Below are positions 17,074 to 29,204 of a DNA stretch of 42,256 nt, piece by piece; the first letter of the stretch is position 1; each line of letters starts with the position of its first letter. The DNA comes from Candidatus Rokuibacteriota bacterium (GTDB taxonomy: Bacteria > Methylomirabilota > Methylomirabilia > Rokubacteriales > CSP1-6). The notes beneath the pieces are model-generated. The model did not search any database. It worked only from the letters and a program-made list of their open reading frames with translations, and had not been told where the DNA came from. Location: NCBI GenBank assembly GCA_003221615.1, contig QHSQ01000020.1, positions 1-42,256 of the forward strand. Reading direction: 5' to 3'. The position numbers and the translations under genes were made by a program.

Positions 17074-17720
17074 CGCGAGCGGGGCGAGACCGGGAAGTAC
17101 TTGTCGAGCCAGTTGCGCAGGAGCGTGACGACCAGGGTGTTGCCTTCGGAGAGCACGAAATGGTCGACGCCAGCGACCAGATGCAGATCGGTCGGCTGAC
17201 CGGCGTGCCGGAAGAGATCGATCGACTGCTCCGTGGGCGTCACCGAGTCGTTCGCCGGGTGCAGGAGCAGGAGAGGCCGCGGTGAGATCTTGCCGACCAC
17301 GTCGTTGGCCCGGAAGGCGTACATGCTCTCGATGACCTCGAACGGAAACTCCATGATCGAGCCGGGCGCGACGTTGCCCCGCAGCGCGGGCGGGATCGGC
17401 ACGATGTCGTATCGGGGCACCATGATCGACTCACCCGTCTCCTGACGGCGCCGCCGGCCCTCGGCGAGCATGGCGGTGAAGCGTCCCCACGCCTCCGGCG
17501 ACTCGTGCTGCTTGCGGAATTTCTTCTCGCCGTCGCCCCAGCCGCCCGCGGAGACGCACGCGCCGATTCTCTGATTGCTGCCGCCGCTGTCCTTGCTGCT
17601 GCCGAACCCGTGCAGGACCAGGAAGGCCGGCAGCCGCTCGCGCGCGCCGCGCGAGTCGGGCCCGTGCAGGACCCCCGCGAGCTTGAGTCCCCCGGAGACG
17701 AACGTCACGCGCTCTTCCAT
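17070..17720 (-). CDS. Alpha/beta hydrolase with internal deletion (nucleophile region missing)
   Basis: 216 residues from the ATG at 17720, which has a strong AGGAGGAGG site. The N-terminal half starts normally (GGLKLAGVLHGP, FLVLHGFGSSKDSGG), then jumps at about residue 50 straight to ACVSAGGWGDGEKKFRKQH, which in full-length relatives comes some 75-80 residues later. The missing part includes the GxSxG nucleophile elbow. The rest is well kept: PRPLLLLHPANDSVTP with the acid Asp and GVDHFVLSEG with the catalytic His. The frame stays open across the junction, so a protein can be made but should not be a working hydrolase. It lies 14 bases after the solute-binding protein gene and overlaps the next gene by 4 bases. 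Family call is sure; intactness is doubtful. Confidence 0.8.
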   Translation of the reverse strand: MEERVTFVSGGLKLAGVLHGPDSRGARERLPAFLVLHGFGSSKDSGGSNQRIGACVSAGGWGDGEKKFRKQHESPEAWGRFTAMLAEGRRRRQETGESIMVPRYDIVPIPPALRGNVAPGSIMEFPFEVIESMYAFRANDVVGKISPRPLLLLHPANDSVTPTEQSIDLFRHAGQPTDLHLVAGVDHFVLSEGNTLVVTLLRNWLDKYFPVSPRSR

Positions 17721-17734
17721 GGGGCCTCCTCCTC

Positions 17735-19282
17735 TCAGCTCTTCTTCAGGCGCACGTCTTCGAGCGGCGCCGACCACGGATAGGGATTGATCATCATGAG
17801 CGCCGGGTTCTCCACGCGCGGTCCGATCCCGCTGGGCCAGATGTACTCGAAGATCGGCGCGATCCGCGTGCGCTCGTTCATGAGCTGCTGGATCTGGTGC
17901 AGCATCGCCTCGCGCTTCTTGCGGTCGGTCTCGCGCGCCTGCTGCTTGTAGAGCGCGTCGACGTCGGGATAGCCGCCGTAGGCGTAGGCGCCTTCGCTCG
18001 GAAAGATCTCGGACATCCGCGAGGCGGCGTTGCCGTAGAGCGCGCTCGAGCAGACGCAGAGCCCCTTCGCCTTCCTGGACTGCAGCGCCGCGAAGTACGC
18101 AGCGCGCTCCATCGGCCGCATCTTCAGCTTGATGCCCACCGCCTGGAGGTTGCCGATGATCGCCTCGCCGAGCGAGAAGTACGGCGGAAGCTGGTAGAGC
18201 TCGCCGGCGTCGAAGCCGTTGGGATAGCCGGCTTCGGCCAGGAGCTGCTTGGCTCGCCCCGGATTGTGGGGCAGCGGCTCGATCGGCAGCGCGAAGTCGA
18301 ACGCGCGCGGGATGAAGTTGCCCGCGGGCCTGGAGGCGCCGAGCGTCTCCGCGTCGGAGAGCGCCTGACGATCGAGCGCGTAGCTGGCCGCCAGGCGAAC
18401 GCGCTTGTCGGCCCACGGCGACTTCGGATCCCACTGGTCGAGGAAGTCGAGGAAGAACACCGCGATCCCGCCGGAGAACGCCAGCTTGACGTTGGGATCG
18501 CGTTTCAGCTCCTGCGCCTGCGGCACCTCGAGGAGATACGCGATGTCCACCTCGCCGCGCTTGAGCATCGCCACGCGGGTCGTGGACTCCGGCACCACCT
18601 TGTAGACCAGCCGCTTCACGGACGGCACCTTGCGCCAGTAGCTCTCGTTGGCCTCCATGACCAGCTCGATGCCCGGCGTGTGGCTCACGAACTTGTACGG
18701 CCCGAGCCCGACCGGATTCTTCTTGAACCCATCGTCGCCGACCTTCTCGACGTAGCTCTTGGGCACGATCCAGCCGGCGCCGGTCGCCATCGTCCCGTAG
18801 AAGGCCATGAAGTCGGGGAAGGGCTCGTGGAGCTGGAAGCGCACGCGGGACGGGCTCACGACGACGACGTCCTTCACCCGGTCGTGGAGGACCTTCGAGC
18901 CCTTGGCGCGAAGGAAGCTGAACTTCACGTCCTCGGCCGTGAACGGATCGCCGTTGTGGAACTTCAGGCCTTCGCGCAGCTTGAACTCGTACACGCGCTG
19001 ATCCGGGCTGACGGTCCAGGATTCTGCCAGGCTCGGCGTCATCTGGTTGCCCGGCATCGGTTTCACGAGGGCATCGTGCAGCGCGTACAGCACCCAGAAC
19101 GGCGTGATCTGGCCGACGACCTCGCCGGGATCGAACCACACCGGGGAGAGCGTCACGTAGAGCGCCCAACGCATTTCGCCTTCGGGCTTGGTCTGAGCAG
19201 CGGGCCGGTCGAAGAGACCGCCCGCGAGGCATACGAACACGAGAGCGAGGCAGCCGATCGCGAGACGTCGTGTGTCGTGCAT
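17735..19282 (-). CDS. ABC transporter substrate-binding protein, family 5 (peptide/opine type)
   Basis: 515 residues with a signal peptide (RRLAIGCLALVFVCLAGGLF, cut near residue 30). The SBP_bac_5 body is clear: PSLAESWTVSPDQRVYEFKLREG, GDPFTAEDVKFSF, a GLGPYKFV signature near residue 190 and AGYPNGFDAG later. Such proteins bind peptides, sugars or other solutes in the periplasm for an ABC importer. No permease or ATPase gene is adjacent, so the importer must be encoded elsewhere or the protein is an orphan. It is the first gene of an operon with the truncated hydrolase and the Ldh2 dehydrogenase, and is divergent from the molybdenum hydroxylase gene. Confidence 0.93.
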   Translation of the reverse strand: MHDTRRLAIGCLALVFVCLAGGLFDRPAAQTKPEGEMRWALYVTLSPVWFDPGEVVGQITPFWVLYALHDALVKPMPGNQMTPSLAESWTVSPDQRVYEFKLREGLKFHNGDPFTAEDVKFSFLRAKGSKVLHDRVKDVVVVSPSRVRFQLHEPFPDFMAFYGTMATGAGWIVPKSYVEKVGDDGFKKNPVGLGPYKFVSHTPGIELVMEANESYWRKVPSVKRLVYKVVPESTTRVAMLKRGEVDIAYLLEVPQAQELKRDPNVKLAFSGGIAVFFLDFLDQWDPKSPWADKRVRLAASYALDRQALSDAETLGASRPAGNFIPRAFDFALPIEPLPHNPGRAKQLLAEAGYPNGFDAGELYQLPPYFSLGEAIIGNLQAVGIKLKMRPMERAAYFAALQSRKAKGLCVCSSALYGNAASRMSEIFPSEGAYAYGGYPDVDALYKQQARETDRKKREAMLHQIQQLMNERTRIAPIFEYIWPSGIGPRVENPALMMINPYPWSAPLEDVRLKKS

Positions 19283-19305
19283 GGGCTTTTTGTATCACAT
19301 CACCT

Positions 19306-19317
19306 CGCGTATACTCC
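19306..19317 (-). promoter_or_regulatory. GGAGTATACGCG motif, candidate -10 region
   Basis: In the 44-base divergent gap between the solute-binding protein and molybdenum hydroxylase genes. It reads TATACG toward the former and TATACT (19310-19315) toward the latter. On the plus strand a start about 7 bases after TATACT would leave a leader of only a few bases before the ATG at 19327. No convincing -35 box is seen. Confidence 0.3.
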
Positions 19318-19326
19318 CGCAGCATC

Positions 19327-21687
19327 ATGGCCAATCCGGTGACCGTCGAAAAATTCGGTGTCGGGCAGTCGGTGCGCCGCATCGAGGACCCTCGCCTGCT
19401 CCAGGGGTTCGGGCGCTACGCCGACGATGTGAGCCTGCCCCATCAGGCGTACGCCGTCGTGGTGCGTTCTCCGCACGCGCACGCCGCCATCCGCTCGATC
19501 GATCCGTCGGCGGCCCGCGCCGCCGCCGGAGTCCTCGCCGTCTTCACGGGAGCCGATCTGGCGGCCGACGGAATCGGCGATCTCCCGACGGACAGGAGCC
19601 GCAAGCGTCGCGACGGATCGCCGGCGTACGCCACGCCGCGGCCGGCGCTGGTCCGCGATCGCGCCCGCCACGTGGGCGATCCGGTGGCGCTCGTCGTCGC
19701 CCGGACGATGGAGCAGGCGGTCGACGCGGCGGAGCTGGTCGCGGTCGACTATCAGCCCCTGCCGGCGGTCGCCGCGACGGCTGACGCCATGCGCGCGGGC
19801 GCGCCGGCAGTGTGGGCGGAGGCGCCGGACAACATCGCGTTCGTCTGGGAGGCGGGCAAGAAGGACGAGACGGTGCGGGCCATCGCGGGCGCCGCGCACG
19901 TCACCAAGCTCGACTACGTGGTGACGCGGGTGGCGGCCGCGCCGATGGAGCCGCGCGGCGCGGTCGGCGAGTGGGACCGGCGCACCGGGCGCTACACGCT
20001 CCACACCGGCATCCAGGCGCCTCACGGCCTGCGCACCTTGCTCGCGGATCAGGTGTTCAAGATTCCGCAGAGCCACCTGCGCGTGGTCACCGGCGAGGTG
20101 GGTGGCAGCTTCGGGATGAAGAGCGGCGTCTACCCGGAGGTCGTGCTGGTGCTGTGGGCCGCGAAGCGACTGGGTCGTCCGGTCAAGTGGACGTCCGATC
20201 GGAGGGAAGGGTTCGTCACCGACGAGCACGGGCGCGACAACGTCTCGACGGCCGAGCTGGCGCTGGACGCCAACGGAAAGTTCTTGGCGCTGCGCGTGGC
20301 CATCAGCCTGAACGTCGGCGCCTATCTCACGCCGCGGAGCGCCGGCCCGGGCACCAACAATGTCGGCGGGATCGCCGGAATCTACACGACGCCCGCGATC
20401 CACGTGCAGACGACCGGCGTGTTCTCGAACACGACGCCAACCGGGCCGTACCGCGGCGCCGGCCGCCCGGAGGCGACGTACGCCATCGAGCGCGTCATCG
20501 ACGTCGCGGCCATGGAGCTCAAGATCGACCCGATCGAGCTGCGCCGCCGCAATCTGATCCCGGCCTCCGCGATGCCGTTCAAGACCGGGCTCGTCTTCAC
20601 CTACGACTGCGGCGAGTTCGCGCGCGGGATGGACATGGCGCTGAGTCTGGCGGATCGCGCCGGATTCGAGAAGCGACGCAGCGAGGCGCGCAAACAGGGC
20701 AAGCTGCGCGGCCTGGGCATCGCCAACCCGATCGAGGTGGCCGGCGGTCCGTACACCGCGATGAACCCGGACACCGCCGAGCTCAGGGTCAACGCCGACG
20801 GCTCCGTGTCCTTGTTTGCGGGGTCGACGTCGATGGGCCAGGGCAACGAGACGGCCTTCGCCCAGATCATCTGCGAGAAGCTCGGTGTGCCGCCCGAGCG
20901 CATCCAGGTGTTCTGGGGCGACAGCGACTTGCTCGGCGCCGGGCGCGGCAACGGCGGCTCGGGGGCCCTCACGGTGGGCGGCTCGGCGGTGACGCGCGCG
21001 ACCGAGAAGGTCATCGAGCGCGGGCGGAAAATCGCCGCGCGTCTGCTGGAGGCCGCTCCGGAGGACGTGGTCCACCAGGACGGAAAGTTCACGGTGAAGG
21101 GGACGGACAAGGGCGTGACGTTCGCCAACGTCGCGCGCGCCGCCTACGTGCCGCGCCAGCTTCCGAAGGGAATGGAGCCGGGCTTCAGCGAAGAGGCGTC
21201 GTTCACGCCGTCGGCCGTCACGTTCCCCAACGGATCGCAGATCTGCGAGATCGAGATCGACGAGGAGACCGGGGCCGTGCGCGTCGTGCGCCACACCGTC
21301 GTCGACGACGTCGGGCGCATGGTGAACCCGATGCTCGTGAAAGGACAGATCCACGGCGGCGTGGTCCAGGGGCTCGGTCAGGGGCTTTACGAGGAGCTCA
21401 CGTACGAGCCGACGACGGGCCAGCTGCTCGCGGGCTCCTTCATGGACTACGCGATGCCGCGCGCCGACGACATGCCCGCCTTCGACGTTGATTCTCACGA
21501 GGTGCCGACCGAGGTCAATCCGCTCGGCGCCAAGGGGGTGGGCGAGGCCGGGACCGTGGGCGCATTGCCCGCGCTCCTGAACGCGGTCAACGATGCCCTG
21601 GCGCCGCTCGGCGTACGGCACCTCGACATGCCGGTGACGGCCGAGCGCGTCTGGCGCGCGATCCAGGACGCGAAAGCTCGCCGCTGA
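19327..21687 (+). CDS. Molybdenum hydroxylase large subunit (xanthine dehydrogenase/CO dehydrogenase family)
   Basis: 786 residues from the ATG at 19327; no clear ribosome site. The N-terminal a/b-hammerhead domain starts GVGQSVRRIEDPRLLQGFGRY. Molybdopterin-binding parts follow: EVGGSFGMK near residue 260, TGPYRGAGRPEA near 375, STSMGQGNETAFAQI near 500, GRGNGGSGALTVGGSA, and KGVGEAGTVGALP near 735 with the active-site Glu. The loop is PYRGAGR, not the Cys-containing loop of true CO dehydrogenase, so this is an aldehyde/purine/N-heterocycle-type enzyme. The FAD and 2Fe-2S subunits that normally accompany it are not adjacent. An amidohydrolase follows after 16 bases, suggesting N-heterocycle or amide catabolism. 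Confidence 0.93.
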   Translation: MANPVTVEKFGVGQSVRRIEDPRLLQGFGRYADDVSLPHQAYAVVVRSPHAHAAIRSIDPSAARAAAGVLAVFTGADLAADGIGDLPTDRSRKRRDGSPAYATPRPALVRDRARHVGDPVALVVARTMEQAVDAAELVAVDYQPLPAVAATADAMRAGAPAVWAEAPDNIAFVWEAGKKDETVRAIAGAAHVTKLDYVVTRVAAAPMEPRGAVGEWDRRTGRYTLHTGIQAPHGLRTLLADQVFKIPQSHLRVVTGEVGGSFGMKSGVYPEVVLVLWAAKRLGRPVKWTSDRREGFVTDEHGRDNVSTAELALDANGKFLALRVAISLNVGAYLTPRSAGPGTNNVGGIAGIYTTPAIHVQTTGVFSNTTPTGPYRGAGRPEATYAIERVIDVAAMELKIDPIELRRRNLIPASAMPFKTGLVFTYDCGEFARGMDMALSLADRAGFEKRRSEARKQGKLRGLGIANPIEVAGGPYTAMNPDTAELRVNADGSVSLFAGSTSMGQGNETAFAQIICEKLGVPPERIQVFWGDSDLLGAGRGNGGSGALTVGGSAVTRATEKVIERGRKIAARLLEAAPEDVVHQDGKFTVKGTDKGVTFANVARAAYVPRQLPKGMEPGFSEEASFTPSAVTFPNGSQICEIEIDEETGAVRVVRHTVVDDVGRMVNPMLVKGQIHGGVVQGLGQGLYEELTYEPTTGQLLAGSFMDYAMPRADDMPAFDVDSHEVPTEVNPLGAKGVGEAGTVGALPALLNAVNDALAPLGVRHLDMPVTAERVWRAIQDAKARR

Positions 21688-21703
21688 GCGGTCGGGAGGT
21701 CTG

Positions 21704-23194
21704 GTGGCGACGATCATTCGAGGCGGCCGTGTGCTCGACATTCGCGCTCACCGCGCGGATGCCGCCGACATCCTGGTGACGGACGACACCATCACCGAGA
21801 TCGGCGCTCCCGGATTGCCGGCCCCGCCCGACGCGACCGTCCTCGACGCGCGGGGCACGCTCCTTCATCCCGGCCTGATCAACGCGCACACGCACGCCCA
21901 CGGCAACCTCGCCAAGGGGCTGGGCGATCGCTGGACCCTCGAGCTCCTGCTCACCGCCGGGTCGTGGATCAGCAGCGGACGCACGCTCGAGGACAAGCAT
22001 CTCAGCGCCAAGCTCGGCGCCGCCGAGATGGTGCTGAAGGGCTGCACGGCCAGCTACGATCTGCCGCTCGAGTTTCCGGCGCCGACCCCCGAGGGGCTGG
22101 AGGCGGTCGGCAGCGCGTACGCGGCGGTCGGCATGCGCGCCGTCGTGGCGCCGATGGTCGCCGATCGGACGTTCTACGAAGCGATTCCGGGCCTGATGGA
22201 CGTGCTGCCGCCCACGCTGCAGCGCGACGTCGAGAAGCTCCGCCCGGCGCCGTGGAAGACCAGCGTCGACAACATGCGGCGAGCGCTCTCCGGGTGGAAG
22301 CTCCACCGGGATCAGGTCCGTCTGGCGGTCGCGCCGACGATCCCGCACCACTGCTCGGACGAGTTCATCCGCGCCTGCGTGGCGCTCGCCGCCGAGCACG
22401 GCGTCGGCCTGCACACCCACGTCGCCGAGTCCAAGGTGCAGGCGATCGTCGGGCTGCAGCGCTACGGCCAGACGCTCACCGCGCACCTCGACGACCTCGG
22501 CGTGGTCGGCGAGCGCTTCACCGTCGCCCACGGTGTGTGGCTCGACGAGGACGACATGCGGCGGCTCGGCGATCGCGGCGCGTCGGTGGCCCACAATCCC
22601 GGCAGCAACATGCGACTCGGCAACGGTCTGGCGGACATGCGGGCGATGCTCGAGCGTCGCGTGAACGTCGGCATCGGCACCGACGGCGCCAACTGCTCGG
22701 ATAACCTGAACATGTACGAGTCGATGCGCCTGGCCTCGTTCGTCTCGAAGGCGCAGCGCCCGGACGTCGAGCGCTGGGTGACCACGGACGAGGTCGCGCT
22801 GGCGGCGACGGAGGGCAGCGCCCGGGCCCTCGGATTCGAGGGGCTGATCGGCCGGCTGGCGCCGGGTTACAAGGCGGACATCGTGTTCCTCGACCTGGGC
22901 CACGTCAACTGGATCCCGCTCAACGATCCCACCAACCAGCTCGTCCACACCGAGGACGGCGGCGCGGTGACCCACGTGATGATCGGCGGTCGGATGGTCG
23001 TGCGCGATCGGCGGCTGACGACGATCGACGTCGCCCAGCTCGCCCGAGAGGCCGAGGCCGCGCGCGAGCGCCTGGCGCGGCTCAACGCGCCGGGCAGGGA
23101 GCTGTACGAGCGGCTCGCGGCGGTCGTCGGCCGATTCTGTCCCGGCCTCGCCCACACCCCGTACCACGTCACGCGTTACGTCGGCCGGTACTGA
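21704..23194 (+). CDS. Amidohydrolase, TRZ/ATZ-SsnA (guanine deaminase-like) family
   Basis: 496 residues from a GTG at 21704, 4 bases after a GGGAGG site. Metal ligands of the superfamily are present: HTH at His62 and His64 (INAHTHAHG), His in GLHTHVAES, His in TVAHGVWLDED and Asp in GTDGANCSDN, the pattern of mononuclear-metal deaminases and chlorohydrolases. The N- and C-terminal beta-sandwich (ADAADILVTDDTITEIG; LAPGYKADIVFLDL) is complete. It should hydrolyse a C-N (or C-Cl) bond on a ring or amidine. Its place right after the molybdenum hydroxylase suggests the two act in turn on a heterocycle. The substrate is not determined. Confidence 0.92.
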   Translation: MATIIRGGRVLDIRAHRADAADILVTDDTITEIGAPGLPAPPDATVLDARGTLLHPGLINAHTHAHGNLAKGLGDRWTLELLLTAGSWISSGRTLEDKHLSAKLGAAEMVLKGCTASYDLPLEFPAPTPEGLEAVGSAYAAVGMRAVVAPMVADRTFYEAIPGLMDVLPPTLQRDVEKLRPAPWKTSVDNMRRALSGWKLHRDQVRLAVAPTIPHHCSDEFIRACVALAAEHGVGLHTHVAESKVQAIVGLQRYGQTLTAHLDDLGVVGERFTVAHGVWLDEDDMRRLGDRGASVAHNPGSNMRLGNGLADMRAMLERRVNVGIGTDGANCSDNLNMYESMRLASFVSKAQRPDVERWVTTDEVALAATEGSARALGFEGLIGRLAPGYKADIVFLDLGHVNWIPLNDPTNQLVHTEDGGAVTHVMIGGRMVVRDRRLTTIDVAQLAREAEAARERLARLNAPGRELYERLAAVVGRFCPGLAHTPYHVTRYVGRY

Positions 23195-23195
23195 T

Positions 23196-23211
23196 CCGGC
23201 GCCGAAGCCGG
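23196..23211. terminator. Small GC hairpin between convergent genes
   Basis: CCGGC (23196-23200), a 6-base loop, then GCCGG (23207-23211), directly after the amidohydrolase stop and before the end of the convergent flavin oxidoreductase gene. There is no T-run on either side, so intrinsic termination is uncertain. Confidence 0.25.
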
Positions 23212-23228
23212 CGAGACCACGACCGTCG

Positions 23229-24281
23229 TCACCTGACGCGCTGCCGCGGGCGGATCGCCGACTCCGCGAACAGCTCGAGCGAGCGGCATACCTGCGCGTG
23301 CGAGAGGCCGCCGAAGCTACACACCAGCAGGAGCGTGTCGACGCCGATCGCCGCCAGCCCGGCGACCTTCTCGGCCACTTCGTCCGGGGAGCCGATCAGC
23401 ATGCCGCCCATCGCGGCGAGCTCGTCGTAGGTCCGTCCGCCCCACACGCGGCCCGTCAGCTCCTTCAGCCGTGCGTCCGAGAACTCGCCCGGGAGCGGCG
23501 GCGGCGCCAGGGACGAGAGATACCAGAAGCCCTGCAGCGCCAGGGCGCCCTCGGCGCGAGCGGTCGCCGCGGTCTCGGCGACGTACGTCTCGCGACACAG
23601 CAGGAGGCGCGGTCGATACGGACCGTCGCCGGAGGCCTCCGTGCGCGCCGCGACGGCGGCGCGATACTCCTCCACACAGCGCGCGACCACGTCGGTCGGC
23701 GTGAAGTGCATCGCGACCGGCCAGCCCCGCGCGCCGACGCGCGCGGCCGAGGCGGGGCGGCTCGCCACCATGTGCAGCGGCGGGTGAGGCCGCTGGAACG
23801 CGCGCGGCCGGAGGCTCAGCTCGGGAAAGCGCCAGAAGCGCCCGTCGTGCGCGGCGGTGTCTTCGCGCCAGAGCTTGAGCAGGATCTCGATAGCCTCCTC
23901 TGTCATCTCGGGCGCCTCGTCGAAGCTGAGGCCGAGCTTGGTGAACTCGCCCGGGCGCACGCCCTTGCCGATACCGAAATCGAACCGCCCGCGCGCGAGG
24001 TTGTCGAGCGTGGCCGCCTCGGCCGCGAGTCGCAGCGGGTGATGGAAGGGGAGAACATTGACGTAATTGCCGAAGCGCATCCGCGAGGTACGCTGGAGCG
24101 CGGCCGCGATCATCAAGTTGGGGCTCGGCAGCAGCGAGTAGTCCGTGAAGTGATGCTCGGCGAACCAGCACTCGCCGAAGCCGAGCGTCTCGGCCAGCGC
24201 GATCTGGTCGAGCATCTCGGCGTACGCCTGAGCGTGTGGCACGCCGCGGCCCTGGCAGTAGTAGAAGAGCCCGAAGTCCAT
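23229..24281 (-). CDS. LLM-class (luciferase-like) flavin oxidoreductase
   Basis: 350 residues, full length. The bacterial-luciferase-like barrel is clear: MDFGLFYY start, AETLGFGECWFAEHHF (AEHHF is a group hallmark), PLRLAAEAATLDNLARGRFDFGIGKG and GSPDEVAEKVAGLAAIGVD near the C-terminus. These are FMN- or F420-dependent monooxygenases or dehydrogenases; the substrate is unknown. No convincing ribosome site is seen before the ATG at 24281. The LysR-type gene lies 67 bases upstream on the same strand and may regulate it. Confidence 0.92.
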   Translation of the reverse strand: MDFGLFYYCQGRGVPHAQAYAEMLDQIALAETLGFGECWFAEHHFTDYSLLPSPNLMIAAALQRTSRMRFGNYVNVLPFHHPLRLAAEAATLDNLARGRFDFGIGKGVRPGEFTKLGLSFDEAPEMTEEAIEILLKLWREDTAAHDGRFWRFPELSLRPRAFQRPHPPLHMVASRPASAARVGARGWPVAMHFTPTDVVARCVEEYRAAVAARTEASGDGPYRPRLLLCRETYVAETAATARAEGALALQGFWYLSSLAPPPLPGEFSDARLKELTGRVWGGRTYDELAAMGGMLIGSPDEVAEKVAGLAAIGVDTLLLVCSFGGLSHAQVCRSLELFAESAIRPRQRVR

Positions 24282-24348
24282 CGTCAGGACGCTCGCCGCG
24301 TCACCGGGAGTGCGATCATGCTGACGACGCGGACGCTCCGTGAAGTCA

Positions 24349-25254
24349 TCACCGGCTCGCCTCCCTGCGCGATCCCTGGAGCATCGACTTCCCTTCCTTG
24401 AACGCCGTGCGAATCCAGTCGATCAGTAGGCGCACGCGCGGGACGGTCTTGAGGTCGGGGTGAACGAGTAGCCAGTAGCTGTCGGTGAGCTCGGGCAGGG
24501 GTGCCGTGAGCCGCACGAGCGTCGGATCGGGGTCGCCGACGAAGCAGGGCAGGATGCCGAGCCCGGCGCCGGCCCGGATCGCTTCGAGCTGCAGCGAGAA
24601 ACGATTGGCGCGCACCCTGGGGCGGCGATCGCCGAGGTGACCCATCAAGAAGGCCATCGAGCCGAAATACTCGTGCGGCGCGTCGTAGGCCACCCACGCG
24701 CACGAGCGCCAGCGGGCTTCGGTCCGCGTCGTCGGCTGCGACTCGACGAGGCCCGCCGCGCCGTAGATCGCCGCCGCGATGGTCCCGAGACTGACGCGAA
24801 CGAGATGGCCGCGTGCCGCGAGCCCGTGCTGAATCAAGAGATCGGCCTCTCGCCGATCCAGATCCGGCTCGCTGTGAGTCTCCACCAGCTCGACGGTGAG
24901 GTCGCGATGGGTGGTGCTCAAGCTCGCCAGCCGCGGCGCGAGGAAGCGCGCCGGCCACTCTCCCGCGGACACCCGGACGACTCCGCCCCCGTCGTCGCCG
25001 AAGGCCATCCGCCGGCGGTCGATGGCGGTGGCCGCGTCGGCCATGCTCTGGGCCATCGGCATGAGGTGCTGGCCGCCCTTGGTGAGGCGATGGCCATCCG
25101 GGGTGCGCTCGAACAGCCGGGTGCCCAGGCTCTGCTCGAGCTGCCGCAGATGGCGGATGACCGTGGGCTGGCCAAAGCCGAGCACACGAGCCGCGCGCCT
25201 CAGGCTGCCGGCCTGGGCGATGGCGAGAAAGACCCGCAGATCGTCCCACTGCAC
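24349..25254 (-). CDS. LysR-family transcription regulator
   Basis: 301 residues. Residues 1-60 are the LysR winged helix: MQWDDLRVFLAIAQAGSLRR, then RVLGFGQPTVIRHLRQLEQSLGTRLFERTPDG. A linker helix and an effector domain follow (VRVSAGEWPARFLAPRL, VELVETHSEPDLDRREADL, AGAGLGILPCFVGD). The effector domain is the branch that often controls single oxidoreductases. It precedes the flavin oxidoreductase on the same strand and is divergent from the 73-residue gene, so either side may be a target. No LysR-type T-N11-A box stands out in the gap. Confidence 0.92.
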   Translation of the reverse strand: MQWDDLRVFLAIAQAGSLRRAARVLGFGQPTVIRHLRQLEQSLGTRLFERTPDGHRLTKGGQHLMPMAQSMADAATAIDRRRMAFGDDGGGVVRVSAGEWPARFLAPRLASLSTTHRDLTVELVETHSEPDLDRREADLLIQHGLAARGHLVRVSLGTIAAAIYGAAGLVESQPTTRTEARWRSCAWVAYDAPHEYFGSMAFLMGHLGDRRPRVRANRFSLQLEAIRAGAGLGILPCFVGDPDPTLVRLTAPLPELTDSYWLLVHPDLKTVPRVRLLIDWIRTAFKEGKSMLQGSRREASR

Positions 25255-25377
25255 CGCGCCAGATTAGCAACTTCGAAGGACCGGACGCGCTCCGAATCCG
25301 GAGCAGGGTGGTCCGCATCTGGCGGCTTCCGCGGCCGAGCCGGGGATGGTGGACTGGCGTGCAAGGAGGAACACGCA

Positions 25378-25599
25378 ATGTGTGACAACGAGTATCTGGC
25401 GCATCAGATGATCAAGGACCGGCTCCGTGAGGCGGAGACGCGGGGCGCGCTCAACTCGCTGGTCCGGGAGTTCCAGCAGACGCAGGGCAGCGACGCGGGT
25501 CGCGAGTACCCCCGGCGGACGTGGCTCGAGCTCTGGTGGCAAGCGCCCGCCGCCTGGGTCGCTCATCTGGCGCTTCCCAAGATCTGGAATAGGCTCTAG
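25378..25599 (+). CDS. Small hypothetical protein (73 residues)
   Basis: The ATG at 25378 has a perfect AAGGAGGA site (25363-25370) 7 bases before it, one of the best in the window, so I regard it as real. The N-terminal half is a charged helix (LAHQMIKDRLREAETRGAL, then LVREFQQTQG); the C-terminal half is Trp-rich and amphipathic (TWLELWWQAPAAWVAHLALP), which could lie on a membrane. No known domain is recognised. It ends 9 bases before the fused ABC exporter gene, which itself has a poor ribosome site, so translation of the exporter may depend on it. It may be a partner or leader of that exporter. Confidence 0.7.
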   Translation: MCDNEYLAHQMIKDRLREAETRGALNSLVREFQQTQGSDAGREYPRRTWLELWWQAPAAWVAHLALPKIWNRL

Positions 25600-25608
25600 G
25601 CTAGCGGC

Positions 25609-29187
<3,579 letters not shown>

Positions 29188-29204
29188 CCAGCGAGGAGGA
29201 CGAC

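Noticed and set aside
17070-19382. A single 770-residue frame that would fuse the hydrolase to an upstream domain
   Set aside because: The upstream part is out of frame with the clear solute-binding protein, and the hydrolase has its own ATG with a strong ribosome site at 17720.
19300-21741. Very long open frame antisense to the molybdenum hydroxylase gene
   Set aside because: It is Arg/His/Gly-rich without domain motifs; long antisense frames are common in high-GC DNA. The same holds for frames at 10156-12228, 17897-19342, 21587-23167 and 25264-27264.
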